A stretch of DNA of 64,000 nucleotides from assembly GCA_036377595.1 (NCBI GenBank), contig DASUYB010000130.1:54864-118863 (forward strand), given 5' to 3'. The notes beneath the pieces are model-generated. The model was not told the DNA's origin. It searched no databases and was given only the letters and a program-made list of their open reading frames with translations. Source of the DNA: Longimicrobium sp. GTDB taxonomy: Bacteria > Gemmatimonadota > Gemmatimonadetes > Longimicrobiales > Longimicrobiaceae. Position numbers and translations under genes: made by a program. This document shows positions 7,953-16,562 of the stretch, piece after piece. Numbering within the stretch: the stretch's first letter is position 1; every line of letters starts with the position of its first letter.

Positions 7953-8603
7953 TCACCTCCCGCGCGTTACCACTATCAAGTCCGCGCGCGACCGCGGCAT
8001 CACCTCGTACGCCTGGTCGTATTGGCCGCTGAAGCCGATCGCCGTCACGCGCGTGCCGCGGCGGATGGCGGAGAAGTCGAACACGCCGGCGCCCGCGGGG
8101 AAGAACACCTGCACGCGGCCGGACCCGTCGTCGATCCACAGCTTGTGGCCGTACGGCAGGTCGTTCTGCACCGAATCGACCGCCGTCCCCCGCACCGTCA
8201 CCAGCCGCCCCTCCGTGCGCTCGCCGACCGCGGAGGTGCGCACCCGGCGCGGCCGCGGCACCCGTCCGCGCCCGATCCTGCGCACCGCCGTCGGCGCGAC
8301 GGTCAGCAGGCCGTGGTTGCTCGCCAGCCTCCCCGTCACCCGCATCCGCGTGCCCGTGCGCCAGTGGCCGCTACTGTCCGCGACGTAGATGCCGCCGCTC
8401 GCATCCTGCATCGCGAACCCCGCGTCGATCACGCCGGAGGGAACGGTGACGATCCCCTCCACCGTCACGGTCCTGCCGACCGGCAGCGTGCGGGCGCGGG
8501 CGATCGTATAGGCGAGCTGCGGCGCCCGCGGCGGCGGGGACGAAGCGGCGAGCGAGCCGATGGCGACGGCGGCTGCGAAGATGGAGACGAGGCTGCGGCG
8601 CAT
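7953..8603 (-). CDS. Secreted OB-fold nucleic-acid-binding-like protein
   Basis: A 216-aa exported protein. A signal peptide (MRRSLVSIFAAAVAIGSLAA) is followed by two OB-fold-like modules of the YhcR/tRNA-anticodon type: VGRTVTVEGIVTVPSGVI with FAMQDASGGIYV, and GRLVTVRGTAVDSV with LWIDDGSGRVQVFF. The two units suggest internal duplication. Such domains occur in exported nucleases, but no catalytic domain is present here, so a binding or structural role is more likely. It is divergent from hrpB across about 100 bases. Confidence 0.65.
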   Translation of the reverse strand: MRRSLVSIFAAAVAIGSLAASSPPPRAPQLAYTIARARTLPVGRTVTVEGIVTVPSGVIDAGFAMQDASGGIYVADSSGHWRTGTRMRVTGRLASNHGLLTVAPTAVRRIGRGRVPRPRRVRTSAVGERTEGRLVTVRGTAVDSVQNDLPYGHKLWIDDGSGRVQVFFPAGAGVFDFSAIRRGTRVTAIGFSGQYDQAYEVMPRSRADLIVVTRGR

Positions 8604-8705
8604 GGGAATCGTCCGTTCCGGAAGATGGGATGCCGACCAACATGCACGCCGCGCCCGCTCGACGCGAGTGGAACGCGCCGCGTCGAGGTGCGATATTGCG
8701 CCGCG

Positions 8706-11210
8706 ATGACTCGCCTCCCCCACACCGGACTGCCCATCGAGGCCGTGCTCCCCGCCGTGCGCGACGCGCTGCGCGTGGGGACGTCGGCCGTGCTGCAGGC
8801 GCCGCCGGGCGCGGGGAAGACCACCGTGGTCCCCCTGGCGCTGCTGGACGAGCCGTGGCTCGAAGGGCGCCGCATCGTGATGCTGGAGCCGCGCCGCCTG
8901 GCCGCGCGCGCCGCCGCGCACCGCATGGCGCAGCTGCTGGGCGAGCGCGTCGGCGACACCGTCGGCTACCGCATCCGCATGGAGACGCGGGTGGGCCCAG
9001 CGACGCGCGTGGAAGTGGTCACCGAGGGCGTGCTGACGCGGATGCTGCAGCACGATCCGGCGCTCGAGGGGGTGGGGATCGTCATCTTCGACGAGTTCCA
9101 CGAGCGCAGCCTGCACGCGGACCTCGGCCTCGCCCTGACGCTGCAGTCGCGCGCCGTGCTGCGCGACGACCTGCGCGTGCTGGCGATGAGCGCCACGCTG
9201 GACGGCGGCCCCGTCGCCGCGCTGCTGGGGGATGCGCCGGTCGTCACCAGCGAGGGGCGCGCGCACCCGGTGGAGACGCGCTGGCTGCCGCGCCGGCCCG
9301 AGGCGCGCATCGAAGCCGTCACCGCGCGCACGGTCCGCCACGCGCTGGAGACGGAGGACGGCGACGTGCTCGTCTTCCTTCCCGGCGCGGGCGAGATTCG
9401 CCGGGTGGAGGAGATGCTGGGCGGCGATCTGCCCCCCGGTGTCCGCATCTACCCGCTCTTCGGCAACCTCCCGCCGGAGCAGCAGGACGAGGCCATCCGC
9501 CCCAGCCCGCCCGGCCGCAGGAAAATCGTGCTGGCGACGGCGATCGCGGAGACGAGCCTGACCATCGAAGGCGTGCGCGTGGTGGTCGATTCGGGGCTGA
9601 TGCGCGTCCCCCGCTTCTCGCCGCGCACGGGGATGACGCGGCTGGAGACGGTGCCGGTGTCGCGCGCGTCGGCCGACCAGCGGCGCGGGCGCGCGGGGCG
9701 GCTCGGGCCGGGCATCTGCTGGCGTCTCTGGACCGAGGCGGAGGACGCGGCGCTGCAGCCGTATCGCCCGCCCGAGATCCTGGAGGCGGACCTGGCGCCG
9801 CTCGCGCTCGAGCTGGCCGCGTGGGGCGTGGCCGATCCCGCCGAGCTGCAGTGGCTGGACCCGCCGCCCGCCGCGGCCTTCGCCCAGGCGCGCGAGCTGC
9901 TGGCCGAGCTCGGCGCGCTCGACGCCCCCGGCGCGGTCACCCCGCACGGGCGGGCGATGGCGGCGCTCCCGCTGCATCCGCGCCTGGCCCACATGCTGTT
10001 GCGCGCGAAGGAGATGCGCCTGGGCGCCACCGCCTGCGACCTGGCCGCCCTGCTCGCCGAGCGCGACGTGCTGCGCGGCGAGGGGCGCGCGCCGGACGCC
10101 GACGTGCGGCTGCGCCTGGCCGCGCTCCGCGGCGACCGCGGGCACGGCGGCCATGGCGTGGACCACGCGGCGCTGCACCGCGTCCGCGCCGAGGCGAAGG
10201 ATCTCCGCCGCCACCTCTCCGCATCTTCCTCCGACGCGGACGATGAGGCGGCGGGGGTGCTGCTGGCGTTCGCGTATCCCGACCGCATCGCGCAGCGGCG
10301 GCCGGGAACGAGCGGGCGCTATCTCCTGCGCAACGGCCGCGGCGCCGCCTTCCCCGAGCCGCAGTCGCTCTCCGAAGCGCCCTGGATCGTGGCCGCGGAG
10401 CTGGACGACGCCGGGCGCGAGGGGCGCATCCTGATCGCCGCGCCGGTGGAGGCGGCGGAGATCGAGCGCGGGTTCGCCGACCAGGTGGTCGCCGAGGAGT
10501 CGGTGGCGTGGGACGAGGCGGCGGGCGCCGTCCGCGCGCGGCGGGTCGAGCGGCTGGGTGCCCTCACCCTGCGCGAGGCGCCGCTGGCGGACCCCGATCC
10601 CGGGCGCATCGCCGCCGCGCTGCTCGACGCGGTGCGGCAGGCGGGCGTCGCGTCGCTGCCGTGGACGAAGGCGTCGGCGCAGCTGCGCGAGCGCATCGCC
10701 TTCCTCCATCTCCACGACCCGTCGTTCCCGGACGTGTCGGACGTGGCCCTTTCGGAGACGCTGGCCGATTGGTTGGGGCCGCACGTCTACGGGATGCGGA
10801 AGATGGACGAGGTGCGACGGATCGACCTCGGTCCCGTGCTGGAGGGGATGCTGGCGTGGGAGCAGCGGCGCCGGCTGGACGAGCTGGCGCCGACGCACGT
10901 GCAGGTGCCCAGCGGCTCGCGCATCCCGGTAGACTACTCGGACGCGGAGGCACCGGTGCTGGCGGTGCGGCTGCAGGAGGTGTTCGGGTGGACGGAGACG
11001 CCGCGGATCGCGGGCGGGCGCGTGCCGCTGACGCTGCACCTGCTGTCGCCCGCGCACCGGCCCGTTCAGGTCACGCGCGACCTGGCCAGCTTCTGGCGCA
11101 CCGGCTACTTCGAGGTGAAGAAGGATCTGAAAGGCCGCTATCCCAAGCACTACTGGCCCGACGACCCGCTCGTGGCGGAAGCGACGGCAAGGGCGAAGCC
11201 GCGGCGATAG
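8706..11210 (+). CDS. hrpB: ATP-dependent helicase HrpB
   Basis: An 834-aa DEAH-group superfamily 2 helicase, the normal HrpB length. Seen in order: Walker A (APPGAGKTT, near residue 34), motif II DEFHERSLHADLG (the family's usual variant of DEAH), motif III MSATLDG, motif VI SADQRRGRAGRLGPG, a helicase-associated domain, and the diagnostic HrpB C-terminus (GSRIPVDYSD, FWRTGYFEVKKDLKGRYPKH). The start at ATG 8706 begins the conserved N-terminus; the frame is open far upstream but only by GC bias. Its cellular role is poorly defined in bacteria. The helicase family call is firm. Confidence 0.95.
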   Translation: MTRLPHTGLPIEAVLPAVRDALRVGTSAVLQAPPGAGKTTVVPLALLDEPWLEGRRIVMLEPRRLAARAAAHRMAQLLGERVGDTVGYRIRMETRVGPATRVEVVTEGVLTRMLQHDPALEGVGIVIFDEFHERSLHADLGLALTLQSRAVLRDDLRVLAMSATLDGGPVAALLGDAPVVTSEGRAHPVETRWLPRRPEARIEAVTARTVRHALETEDGDVLVFLPGAGEIRRVEEMLGGDLPPGVRIYPLFGNLPPEQQDEAIRPSPPGRRKIVLATAIAETSLTIEGVRVVVDSGLMRVPRFSPRTGMTRLETVPVSRASADQRRGRAGRLGPGICWRLWTEAEDAALQPYRPPEILEADLAPLALELAAWGVADPAELQWLDPPPAAAFAQARELLAELGALDAPGAVTPHGRAMAALPLHPRLAHMLLRAKEMRLGATACDLAALLAERDVLRGEGRAPDADVRLRLAALRGDRGHGGHGVDHAALHRVRAEAKDLRRHLSASSSDADDEAAGVLLAFAYPDRIAQRRPGTSGRYLLRNGRGAAFPEPQSLSEAPWIVAAELDDAGREGRILIAAPVEAAEIERGFADQVVAEESVAWDEAAGAVRARRVERLGALTLREAPLADPDPGRIAAALLDAVRQAGVASLPWTKASAQLRERIAFLHLHDPSFPDVSDVALSETLADWLGPHVYGMRKMDEVRRIDLGPVLEGMLAWEQRRRLDELAPTHVQVPSGSRIPVDYSDAEAPVLAVRLQEVFGWTETPRIAGGRVPLTLHLLSPAHRPVQVTRDLASFWRTGYFEVKKDLKGRYPKHYWPDDPLVAEATARAKPRR

Positions 11211-11452
11211 CCGACGATCGGCTTCACCCGCCAGTGCAGTCACGGCGCCCGCCCCGGTGATCGGTACGAGAGTTGCAGCACCTAAAGCGCCTTGACGTTC
11301 TGGCAAGACCAGCCTGTCGCAGTGGATCAGACGGAGAGATCCGGCGCATATCGCCCGCCGGGCAGCTCTGGCCGGCAATCGAATCGGCCAGATTCCGTGC
11401 GGTTCCCGAAGAGGCTGCACGTCTCCCCACCACTCATCATCAGGAGGACGCC

Positions 11453-11704
11453 GTGCGCAAGCTCACGCTGAACGCGGAAGAACTGGAGGTGCAGTCGTTC
11501 GAGACCGCTGATGCCGAAGAGGGGCGCGGAACGGTGCGCGCGAACCAGGAGACGTACAGGCAGTGGACCTGCGACGGCACCTGCGGCGGCTCGTGCGGTG
11601 CACCCGATAGTTGCGAGCCGCTGTACGGCTGGTGCGGCACGTATCCCGAGCACGGCTGCCCCAACTCGCTCTGGTACTGCACCGATGACGTGAGCATCTG
11701 CTGA
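11453..11704 (+). CDS. Cys-rich RiPP precursor peptide, pinensin-like leader
   Basis: An 83-aa peptide starting at GTG 11453, behind a textbook AGGAGG with a 5-base spacer. The leader (RKLTLNAEELEVQSFET) matches the K-L-x-L-[ND]-x(2)-L-x-V-x-[ST]-F-x-T pattern of pinensin-family lanthipeptide leaders. A linker containing GRGTV is followed by a core with eight Cys and several Ser/Thr (QWTCDGTCGGSC, DSCEPLYGWC, LWYCTDDVSIC), ending in Cys. The Cys/Ser/Thr content fits lanthionine or disulfide maturation. No LanB/LanC/LanM, protease or exporter lies nearby, so it is an orphan precursor that needs enzymes acting in trans. A similar peptide is encoded at 34074-34283. Confidence 0.78.
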   Translation: MRKLTLNAEELEVQSFETADAEEGRGTVRANQETYRQWTCDGTCGGSCGAPDSCEPLYGWCGTYPEHGCPNSLWYCTDDVSIC

Positions 11705-11713
11705 AGACACGCT

Positions 11714-11842
11714 GTCGTCGCGCTGGCGGACGAGGAGCACGCCGCCGGCCTCGTCGCGCACCGTGGCGCTCGCGGACGGCAGCACCAGGCGCATCGAGCC
11801 GACGCGCTCACGGAGGGTGCGGAGGTAGGGGGAGATCGGCAC
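11714..11842 (-). pseudogene. Nudix hydrolase N-terminal remnant
   Basis: Reading leftward from GTG 11842, about 43 codons match the start of ADP-ribose/NTP Nudix hydrolases: ISPYLRTLRERVG, LVLPSASATVRDEAGGV, LLVRQRDD. The Nudix box that should follow (GxxxxxExxxxxxREUxEE) is absent; the frame runs instead into the antisense of the RiPP precursor, whose stop is 9 bases away. The rest of the gene has therefore been lost, apparently replaced by the precursor locus. It lies 20 bases after the DUF2332 gene and in its direction, as if once the third gene of that operon. Confidence 0.6.
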
Positions 11843-11862
11843 GGGGCTCGGAGAAGAGGCGG

Positions 11863-12876
11863 TCAGGCCAGCCAGTCGATCGACTGCCCGTGCGGGCCGG
11901 TGAATGCAACGGGATCGCCATCGACCGCGAGCAGGAAGCGATCCTCGGGTGGGGGATCGGGGAGCTTCGCGGCGATCCCGGGGAAGACGCGCGGCGCCTC
12001 GTTGCTGATCCAGACCGCCCCGAGCTCCTTCACCATCTCCGCGAATTCCCGGCGGTCCTCGGGCGAGACGTACGCCAGCACGGCGGAATGGAAGACGACC
12101 AGCGTCGCGTCGCGCGGCGCCTTCGCGGCCAACGCGGGGAGATCGGAGATCCGCGCGGGGGGATCGGCGGTGAGGTCGCCCTGCACCACCTCGGGCGGCG
12201 ATTCGCGGGCGATCGCCAGCGCCGCGCGCAGCCGGGCGGCGCGCGCCTCGTCGCCCGGCCAGACGAGCGTTTCCAGCCACCGCGACGCTTCGAGATCGGA
12301 GACGTCGACGGGGTTGACGTCCATCCCCGCGCGCCAGGCGATGCGCGGCGCGCGCGGCGGGATCGGCGTCGCCTCGTTCGCGCGGCAGGGGAAGACGGGG
12401 GATGGCGACGCGCCGGGCCACGCCGGCTCGACCTGCGCCCGGCCGTAGTCGTATGCGTAGCGGTCGGGGAGGAGGCACAGCCCGGCGGACGCGCCGACCT
12501 CCAGCAGCGCGAGCGGCTCCGGCAGCCGCGCGAGCACGGGCAGCAGCACCGCGCAGCGGCCGGGCTCGTTCGTCTGCGTTCCGTGCGAGAAGATCGCGAG
12601 GCGGATCGGCGCGGGATTCTGCTCGACCAGCGCCGCGAAGTGCCGCGTATCCTTCGGCGTGCCATAGAGATGGCGCACGGCGGCGAAGACGAGATTCGGC
12701 TGCTTCTTCGCGCCGGGGAGCGCGGCGACGAAGCGCAGCAGCGGCTCGGAATCCGCCACCGCGCGGGCGAGCTCTTCGTACAGCGGCGAGACTCCCCGCG
12801 CCTCGTGCTCCGCGAAGTGGAGATAGCGCCCGCGGATCTCTTCGAACACCCGCTCGTCAGGCTCCCGACGCGTCAT
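11863..12876 (-). CDS. DUF2332 family protein
   Basis: A 337-aa protein with the hallmark segments of DUF2332: an N-terminal YLHFAEHEARGVSPLYEEL, QPNLVFAAVRHLYG, THGTQTNEPGRCA-like (SHGTQTNEPGRCAVLLPVLA), and LALLEVGASAGLCLLPDRY, which resembles a SAM-binding glycine loop. The C-terminal half includes VVFHSAVLAYVSPEDRREFA. The family is thought to be methyltransferase-like but has no proven reaction. The start overlaps the preceding phosphoribosyltransferase-like gene by 20 bases, so the two are probably co-translated. Confidence 0.8.
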   Translation of the reverse strand: MTRREPDERVFEEIRGRYLHFAEHEARGVSPLYEELARAVADSEPLLRFVAALPGAKKQPNLVFAAVRHLYGTPKDTRHFAALVEQNPAPIRLAIFSHGTQTNEPGRCAVLLPVLARLPEPLALLEVGASAGLCLLPDRYAYDYGRAQVEPAWPGASPSPVFPCRANEATPIPPRAPRIAWRAGMDVNPVDVSDLEASRWLETLVWPGDEARAARLRAALAIARESPPEVVQGDLTADPPARISDLPALAAKAPRDATLVVFHSAVLAYVSPEDRREFAEMVKELGAVWISNEAPRVFPGIAAKLPDPPPEDRFLLAVDGDPVAFTGPHGQSIDWLA

Positions 12877-13492
12877 CTCCCGCCATGGTCGCGGTGACGT
12901 CCTCCAGCGGCACGCCGGCGGCGCACAACGGGCAGTCGGACGGGAGCCAGAGCGGATACTCGTCGCGCGCGGCGGCCTCGACGGGGATGCCGCGCTGGGC
13001 GAAGAAATCCGCGCCCGCCGAGCCGAGCACCATCAGCGCGCCGGCGGCGACGGGAACGGCACCGTGCGCCCGCAGTTCCGCAAACGTTCCCCGCAGCGCC
13101 GACCCCGCGCTCATCACGTCGTCCACCATCGCCACGCGGCGGCCGCGGACGCGCGGGGCGAAGGCGGGCGGCAGGCGGTAGCGCGCGCCGAACAGCGCGC
13201 CGTCGCCCGTCACTGTCACGCGCTCGGTGAAGCAGAACGCCACGCCCAACTCGCGCGCCACCAGCTGCGCCAGGAACGCGCCCCCGAGCAACGGGCCGCA
13301 GACCACGTCCGCGGCGTGCGGCCGCAGCGCCTCGGTCAGCCGCGCGACGAACGGATCGACCCGCGCCGGCTCGGTGAAAAGGGGGTCGAGGTCCAGCCAC
13401 AGTCCGCCGTGATGCCCCGACTCCAGCCGAAAGTGTCCCCGCCGGCCGGAGACGAGCTCCAGGAACCCCGCTGCGTCGTGATCGATCGCCAC
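12857..13492 (-). CDS. Orotate phosphoribosyltransferase-like protein
   Basis: A PRTase type I domain protein of about 211 aa. It has the OPRTase-like start SGRRGHFRLESGHHGGLWLD and the PRPP loop AMVDDVMSAGSALRGTF (acidic pair DD followed by the TGS-like SAGS). The Cys pair CPLC near the C-terminus (PSDCPLCAAG) is not usual for PyrE. GTG 13492 was chosen as start because it directly precedes the conserved domain; an upstream ATG at 13639 would add a non-conserved stretch. It could serve pyrimidine synthesis or be a specialised PRTase. The next gene, DUF2332, overlaps its end. Confidence 0.68.
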   Translation of the reverse strand: MAIDHDAAGFLELVSGRRGHFRLESGHHGGLWLDLDPLFTEPARVDPFVARLTEALRPHAADVVCGPLLGGAFLAQLVARELGVAFCFTERVTVTGDGALFGARYRLPPAFAPRVRGRRVAMVDDVMSAGSALRGTFAELRAHGAVPVAAGALMVLGSAGADFFAQRGIPVEAAARDEYPLWLPSDCPLCAAGVPLEDVTATMAGDDASGA

Positions 13493-13682
13493 GCTGCCAC
13501 AGTTGTACGCGGTGGTAAGCAACGGCTCGCAATGCCAGATCGCCGGGTGTAGGCGCGGAAACGGGATGTTTCCCTCGACTGAAAACGGACAAACAGATTC
13601 GATCGGGTGGGTGCGGGGGCTGCGCACTCGCGATCCCACCTCCCCGGCCGGAAGGAGACGATGGGGATCTCATTGCGGGGAT

Positions 13683-13799
13683 GATACTTAAGCATCCACT
13701 TAAGTATCAGATGATCCTCTCATCGCCATGCCTTTCCCGGATTCGAATACTTAAGTAAGTGCTAAAGTATCTCCCATCCCTGCGCATCTCATGATACTT
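13683..13799. repeat. ATACTTAAG-type word-repeat palindrome
   Basis: A perfect hairpin, GATACTTAAG (13683-13692) with CTTAAGTATC (13699-13708), is followed by a second set of the same word: ATACTT (13747-13752), AAGTATC (13765-13771) and GATACTT (13793-13799). The AT-rich words stand out in the GC-rich surroundings. The 3' end of the GNAT reading frame passes through the block. Confidence 0.7.
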
Positions 13800-14372
13800 G
13801 GCCACCCCAGACTTATCGGAGCGGCGGGGAGACTCCCCCGCACCCACCTGATCGCCGTCAGTTAGCGATGCCCGGGACGCTCCATCGGTCCCTCTACGAA
13901 CACCCTCCGCCAGCCGCTGGAGCGCCTCTCCGGCCACGCGGAAGACGGTCCAGTCGTTCATCGGCTGGGCGCCGAGGGAGCGGTAGAAGCGGATGGCATC
14001 TTCGTTCCAGTCCAGCACCCACCACTCCAGCCGCCCGCATCCCCGCTCCACCGCCAGCCGCGCCAGGTGCGCCAGCAGCGCGCGCCCCACGCCCTTCCCG
14101 CGCGCCTCGGGGCGCACGAACAGGTCTTCGAGGTAGACCCCCGGGCGGCCCAGGAAGGTCGAGTAGTTGTGGAAGAAGAGCGCGAATCCCTCCGGCTCGC
14201 CCTCGTCTTCCGCGATCACCACCTCGGCGTACGGGCGCGGGCCGAACAGCGTCTCGCGCAGACCGTCCTCGGTGGCGACGGCCTCGTGTGCCAAGCGCTC
14301 GTACTCGGCCAGCGCGCGGATGAAGCGCAGGATCAGCGGGACGTCGTCGTCGGTGGCGGCGCGGATGCGCAT
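13707..14372 (-). CDS. GNAT-family N-acetyltransferase (diamine acetyltransferase-like)
   Basis: The first ~155 residues form a complete GNAT domain: MRIRAATDDDVPLILRFIRA, the acetyl-CoA loop VRPEARGKGVGRALLAHLA, and RLEWWVLDWNEDAIRFYRSL, closest in pattern to the spermidine/spermine acetyltransferase group. The remaining ~60 residues (after EGVRRGTDG) have no family match and run through the ATACTTAAG repeat (KYHEMRRDGRYFSTYLS), so the natural stop was probably lost and the frame extended into the repeat. Its ATG shares one base with the stop of the upstream paralog-A gene (TGATG), indicating translational coupling. Confidence 0.8.
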   Translation of the reverse strand: MRIRAATDDDVPLILRFIRALAEYERLAHEAVATEDGLRETLFGPRPYAEVVIAEDEGEPEGFALFFHNYSTFLGRPGVYLEDLFVRPEARGKGVGRALLAHLARLAVERGCGRLEWWVLDWNEDAIRFYRSLGAQPMNDWTVFRVAGEALQRLAEGVRRGTDGASRASLTDGDQVGAGESPRRSDKSGVAKYHEMRRDGRYFSTYLSIRIRERHGDERII

Positions 14373-16105
14373 CAGGGCTTCGGAGACTCCCCCGCCCCGC
14401 CGTCCCCATCGCCCTCCTTCTTCTCCTCACCCTCCGAAGCAGCGCCTCCGGAGAGGTCGGGCATCCCGCCGCCCAGCATCCCCTGCAGCTGCTTCATCAT
14501 CTCGTCGAGATCGCCCATCTGGCCGAGGTCGCCGAGCCCCTCCAGGCTCTGCATCCCCCCGAGATCGCCCAATCCCCCCAGGCCGCCGAAGAGGTCCGCG
14601 CCGCCGCCCTGCATCATCTGCTGCATGACCTGCTGCATCCCCTCGGACGAGAAGGGGAGGCCGCCGGGGAGGCCGGCCTCGGGCGCGGGCGCGAAATCGC
14701 CGTAGACCTGCACCTCGCAGATCTTCCCGCCGCGGCGCTGGTAGACCGCGAGCCCGGCCTGCGGCTGCACGTCGGCGCCGTCCCAGCGCGTGGTGACGTA
14801 CTCCACCGCGCAGGTGGTGCCATCGTCCGTCAGCAGGCAGGGGATGAGGACGATGGAGCCCTCCTCGCCGATGCGCGCGCCGTACTGGCGGCGGATGGTG
14901 TCCTCGGCGGTGACCCAGGGGATGGGGATGGGGACGAGGCAGGCGTCGTCGTACGTCTGCCGCAGCGCGTCGAGGTCGTCGGCCGCCAGCGCCTGGAGAT
15001 GGCGCCCGATCGGCTCCGGCAGCGCCATCTCGGGCTGCGGCTCGAGGATGGGCTCGCGCTCGCCGCGCATCCCCCGCAGCCCGCCTGGCGCCCAGTACGC
15101 GCGCAGCGCCCGGAAGCGGCCGTCGGCGGAGCGCTCCCACACGCACGCCGCGGGGAGCACCTGCATCCCCATCGCCCCCTGCACGGAGACCATCCCCTGC
15201 GCGACCACGCGCTCCGGCGTCTCCACCGTCGCCGACGCCACGTACTGCGCCATCCCGCCGGCGAAGAGCGCGTGCGCGGCGGTGACGTGCGCCTCGAGCG
15301 ACGCGCCGTCGACCTTGCCCGAGAGTGGGTCGTCGATCACCGGCATCCCGCCGAACAGGTCGCGGACGGCGGATGCATCGCCCTCGAGCAGCGCCTGGAA
15401 GTAGCCGTGCGCGGGCGTCTGCCCCAGCGCGCTCATCGCGTCGAGCTGCGCCAGCGCCGCCGCGCCGCCGGGGGACTGCCCCAGGCTGTCGCGCAGGAAG
15501 GCGAACGGGTCCGCCATCCCCCCGCCGCCGCCGTCCTCTTCCTCCTCGGTGGGGCCGACGTGCGTCATCTGCGTCTGCAGCTCCTCCGCGTCGCCCTGCT
15601 GCACGTAACCGTAGCCGAGGCCGACGGAGTGCGCGGGGAGACGCAGCGCGCGGGCGAAATCCTGGTGCCGCGCGGTCTCGAAGGTGTAGTCGCCGCTGTT
15701 GGCGGGCGCGCGGAGGATGCGCTCCACCGCCGCCGCGTCGCCGCCGCCGAACGCCTCGACGAGCTTCGCGGCGTCGCCGCCGGCGGGCTCCAGCGCCTCG
15801 CCGTCGAAGTAGCCGGGGTTGGAGTCGTACTCGTCGGCCACCTGGCCGTCGCGGAAGAGGCGGAAGAGGAAGATGTCCTCGTCGTAGACGGTGGCCAGCA
15901 GCGCCACGCCGCCGAGCTCGCGGTTCAGCTCGGCCGCCAGCGCGGAGCCGAGGTTCGGGTCGTCCTCGCTCTGGCGGTCGAACACCACCACGGCGCCGTC
16001 GGTCGCCGGCCCCACGTACGCGCTGCGCCCCCGCGCCTCGAGCGCCTCGATCACACGGCCGCGCTCCGGCCCGCGCAGGATGATGTTCGAGTACGATGAT
16101 CCCAT
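14372..16105 (-). CDS. Large protein of unknown function, tandem paralog A
   Basis: A 577-aa protein, probably cytoplasmic, with no signal peptide. The N-terminal ~150 residues (MGSSYSNIILRGPERGRVIE, AYVGPATDGAVVVFDRQSED, DEYDSNPGYFDG) match a widespread uncharacterised domain. Two SnoaL/NTF2-like regions follow (YFQALLEGDASAVRDLFGGM near residue 230; HLQALAADDLDALRQTYDDA near 365). The C-terminus is Met/Gly/Gln-rich low complexity (MQQVMQQMMQGGG, MMKQLQGMLGGGMPDLSGG) with an acidic Lys/Glu tail. It is clearly paralogous to the gene at 16563-18155, and even the 40 bases upstream of the start are conserved. The function is not recognised; NTF2-like folds may bind a small ligand or a protein. 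Confidence 0.72.
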   Translation of the reverse strand: MGSSYSNIILRGPERGRVIEALEARGRSAYVGPATDGAVVVFDRQSEDDPNLGSALAAELNRELGGVALLATVYDEDIFLFRLFRDGQVADEYDSNPGYFDGEALEPAGGDAAKLVEAFGGGDAAAVERILRAPANSGDYTFETARHQDFARALRLPAHSVGLGYGYVQQGDAEELQTQMTHVGPTEEEEDGGGGGMADPFAFLRDSLGQSPGGAAALAQLDAMSALGQTPAHGYFQALLEGDASAVRDLFGGMPVIDDPLSGKVDGASLEAHVTAAHALFAGGMAQYVASATVETPERVVAQGMVSVQGAMGMQVLPAACVWERSADGRFRALRAYWAPGGLRGMRGEREPILEPQPEMALPEPIGRHLQALAADDLDALRQTYDDACLVPIPIPWVTAEDTIRRQYGARIGEEGSIVLIPCLLTDDGTTCAVEYVTTRWDGADVQPQAGLAVYQRRGGKICEVQVYGDFAPAPEAGLPGGLPFSSEGMQQVMQQMMQGGGADLFGGLGGLGDLGGMQSLEGLGDLGQMGDLDEMMKQLQGMLGGGMPDLSGGAASEGEEKKEGDGDGGAGESPKP

Positions 16106-16184
16106 TCGCCTGTCCGTTCAGGTGAAATGACGAGTTCCGAGGTTGGGAGAAAACCACCCCGCATCGTCGCGGAGCGGGGTGGAG

Positions 16185-16392
16185 GGCGAATGAATTCGCT
16201 GCAACAACCACACGAAGTCCGCCTTCGCGGACTACCGGCTTCGGCGCATCCGCGGTATCGCAGCGCGCGGCGAGCATCGCGGTGGCGCGGCGGAACGTGA
16301 CCTTGTTGCGAGCCCCGGAACCGCGTCCGCACGAGCGTTTGTAGTCCGCGAAGGCGGACTTCGTGTCGTTGTTGCCGCGAATTTATTCGCCC
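16185..16392. mobile_element. Long-inverted-repeat element, copy A (MITE-like)
   Basis: Two 52-base arms (16185-16236 and 16341-16392) are inverted copies with only three mismatches, outer ends GGGCGAAT. Each arm contains its own small hairpin, AGTCCGCcttcGCGGACT. The ~105-base spacer codes for nothing convincing. Copies B and C have the same arms; half-copies lie at 30829 and 36771. There is no transposase, so it would need enzymes in trans. Confidence 0.78.
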
Positions 16393-16440
16393 GGCTCCCT
16401 CGCCGCGTCGACAGTGCGTCCGACCGGATCGCGTGCCGAC

Positions 16441-16514
16441 GCGGTTATGGATCCTTCGGCCTGCAAGCTCTTGCGCAGACGCTGATTACAGTCTGGCCGG
16501 CCTCAGGATGACGT
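16441..16514. repeat. CCTTCGGCCTGCAAG...CAGGATGAC dispersed repeat
   Basis: About 74 bases nearly identical to 36611-36686: GGATCCTTCGGCCTGCAAG, then GATTACAGTCTGGCCGGCC and TCAGGATGACGTC. A longer relative with inverted ends is at 21690-21870. Together with copy A it fills the 457-base space between the two paralogs. Confidence 0.7.
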
Positions 16515-16562
16515 CGGCGCGGTGGATCGGGCGCGGTGCATCATCCAGGTTCTCGGACCGTA

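Noticed and set aside
7953..11420. Very long open frame on the minus strand opposite hrpB
   Set aside because: It is rich in Arg/His/Pro and has no family motif; it is the antisense shadow of hrpB in a GC-rich genome. Only its last 216 codons (7953-8603) form a real gene.
11211..11452. Promoter for RiPP precursor 1 (TTGACG at 11292)
   Set aside because: No acceptable -10 at the right distance; not reported as a feature.
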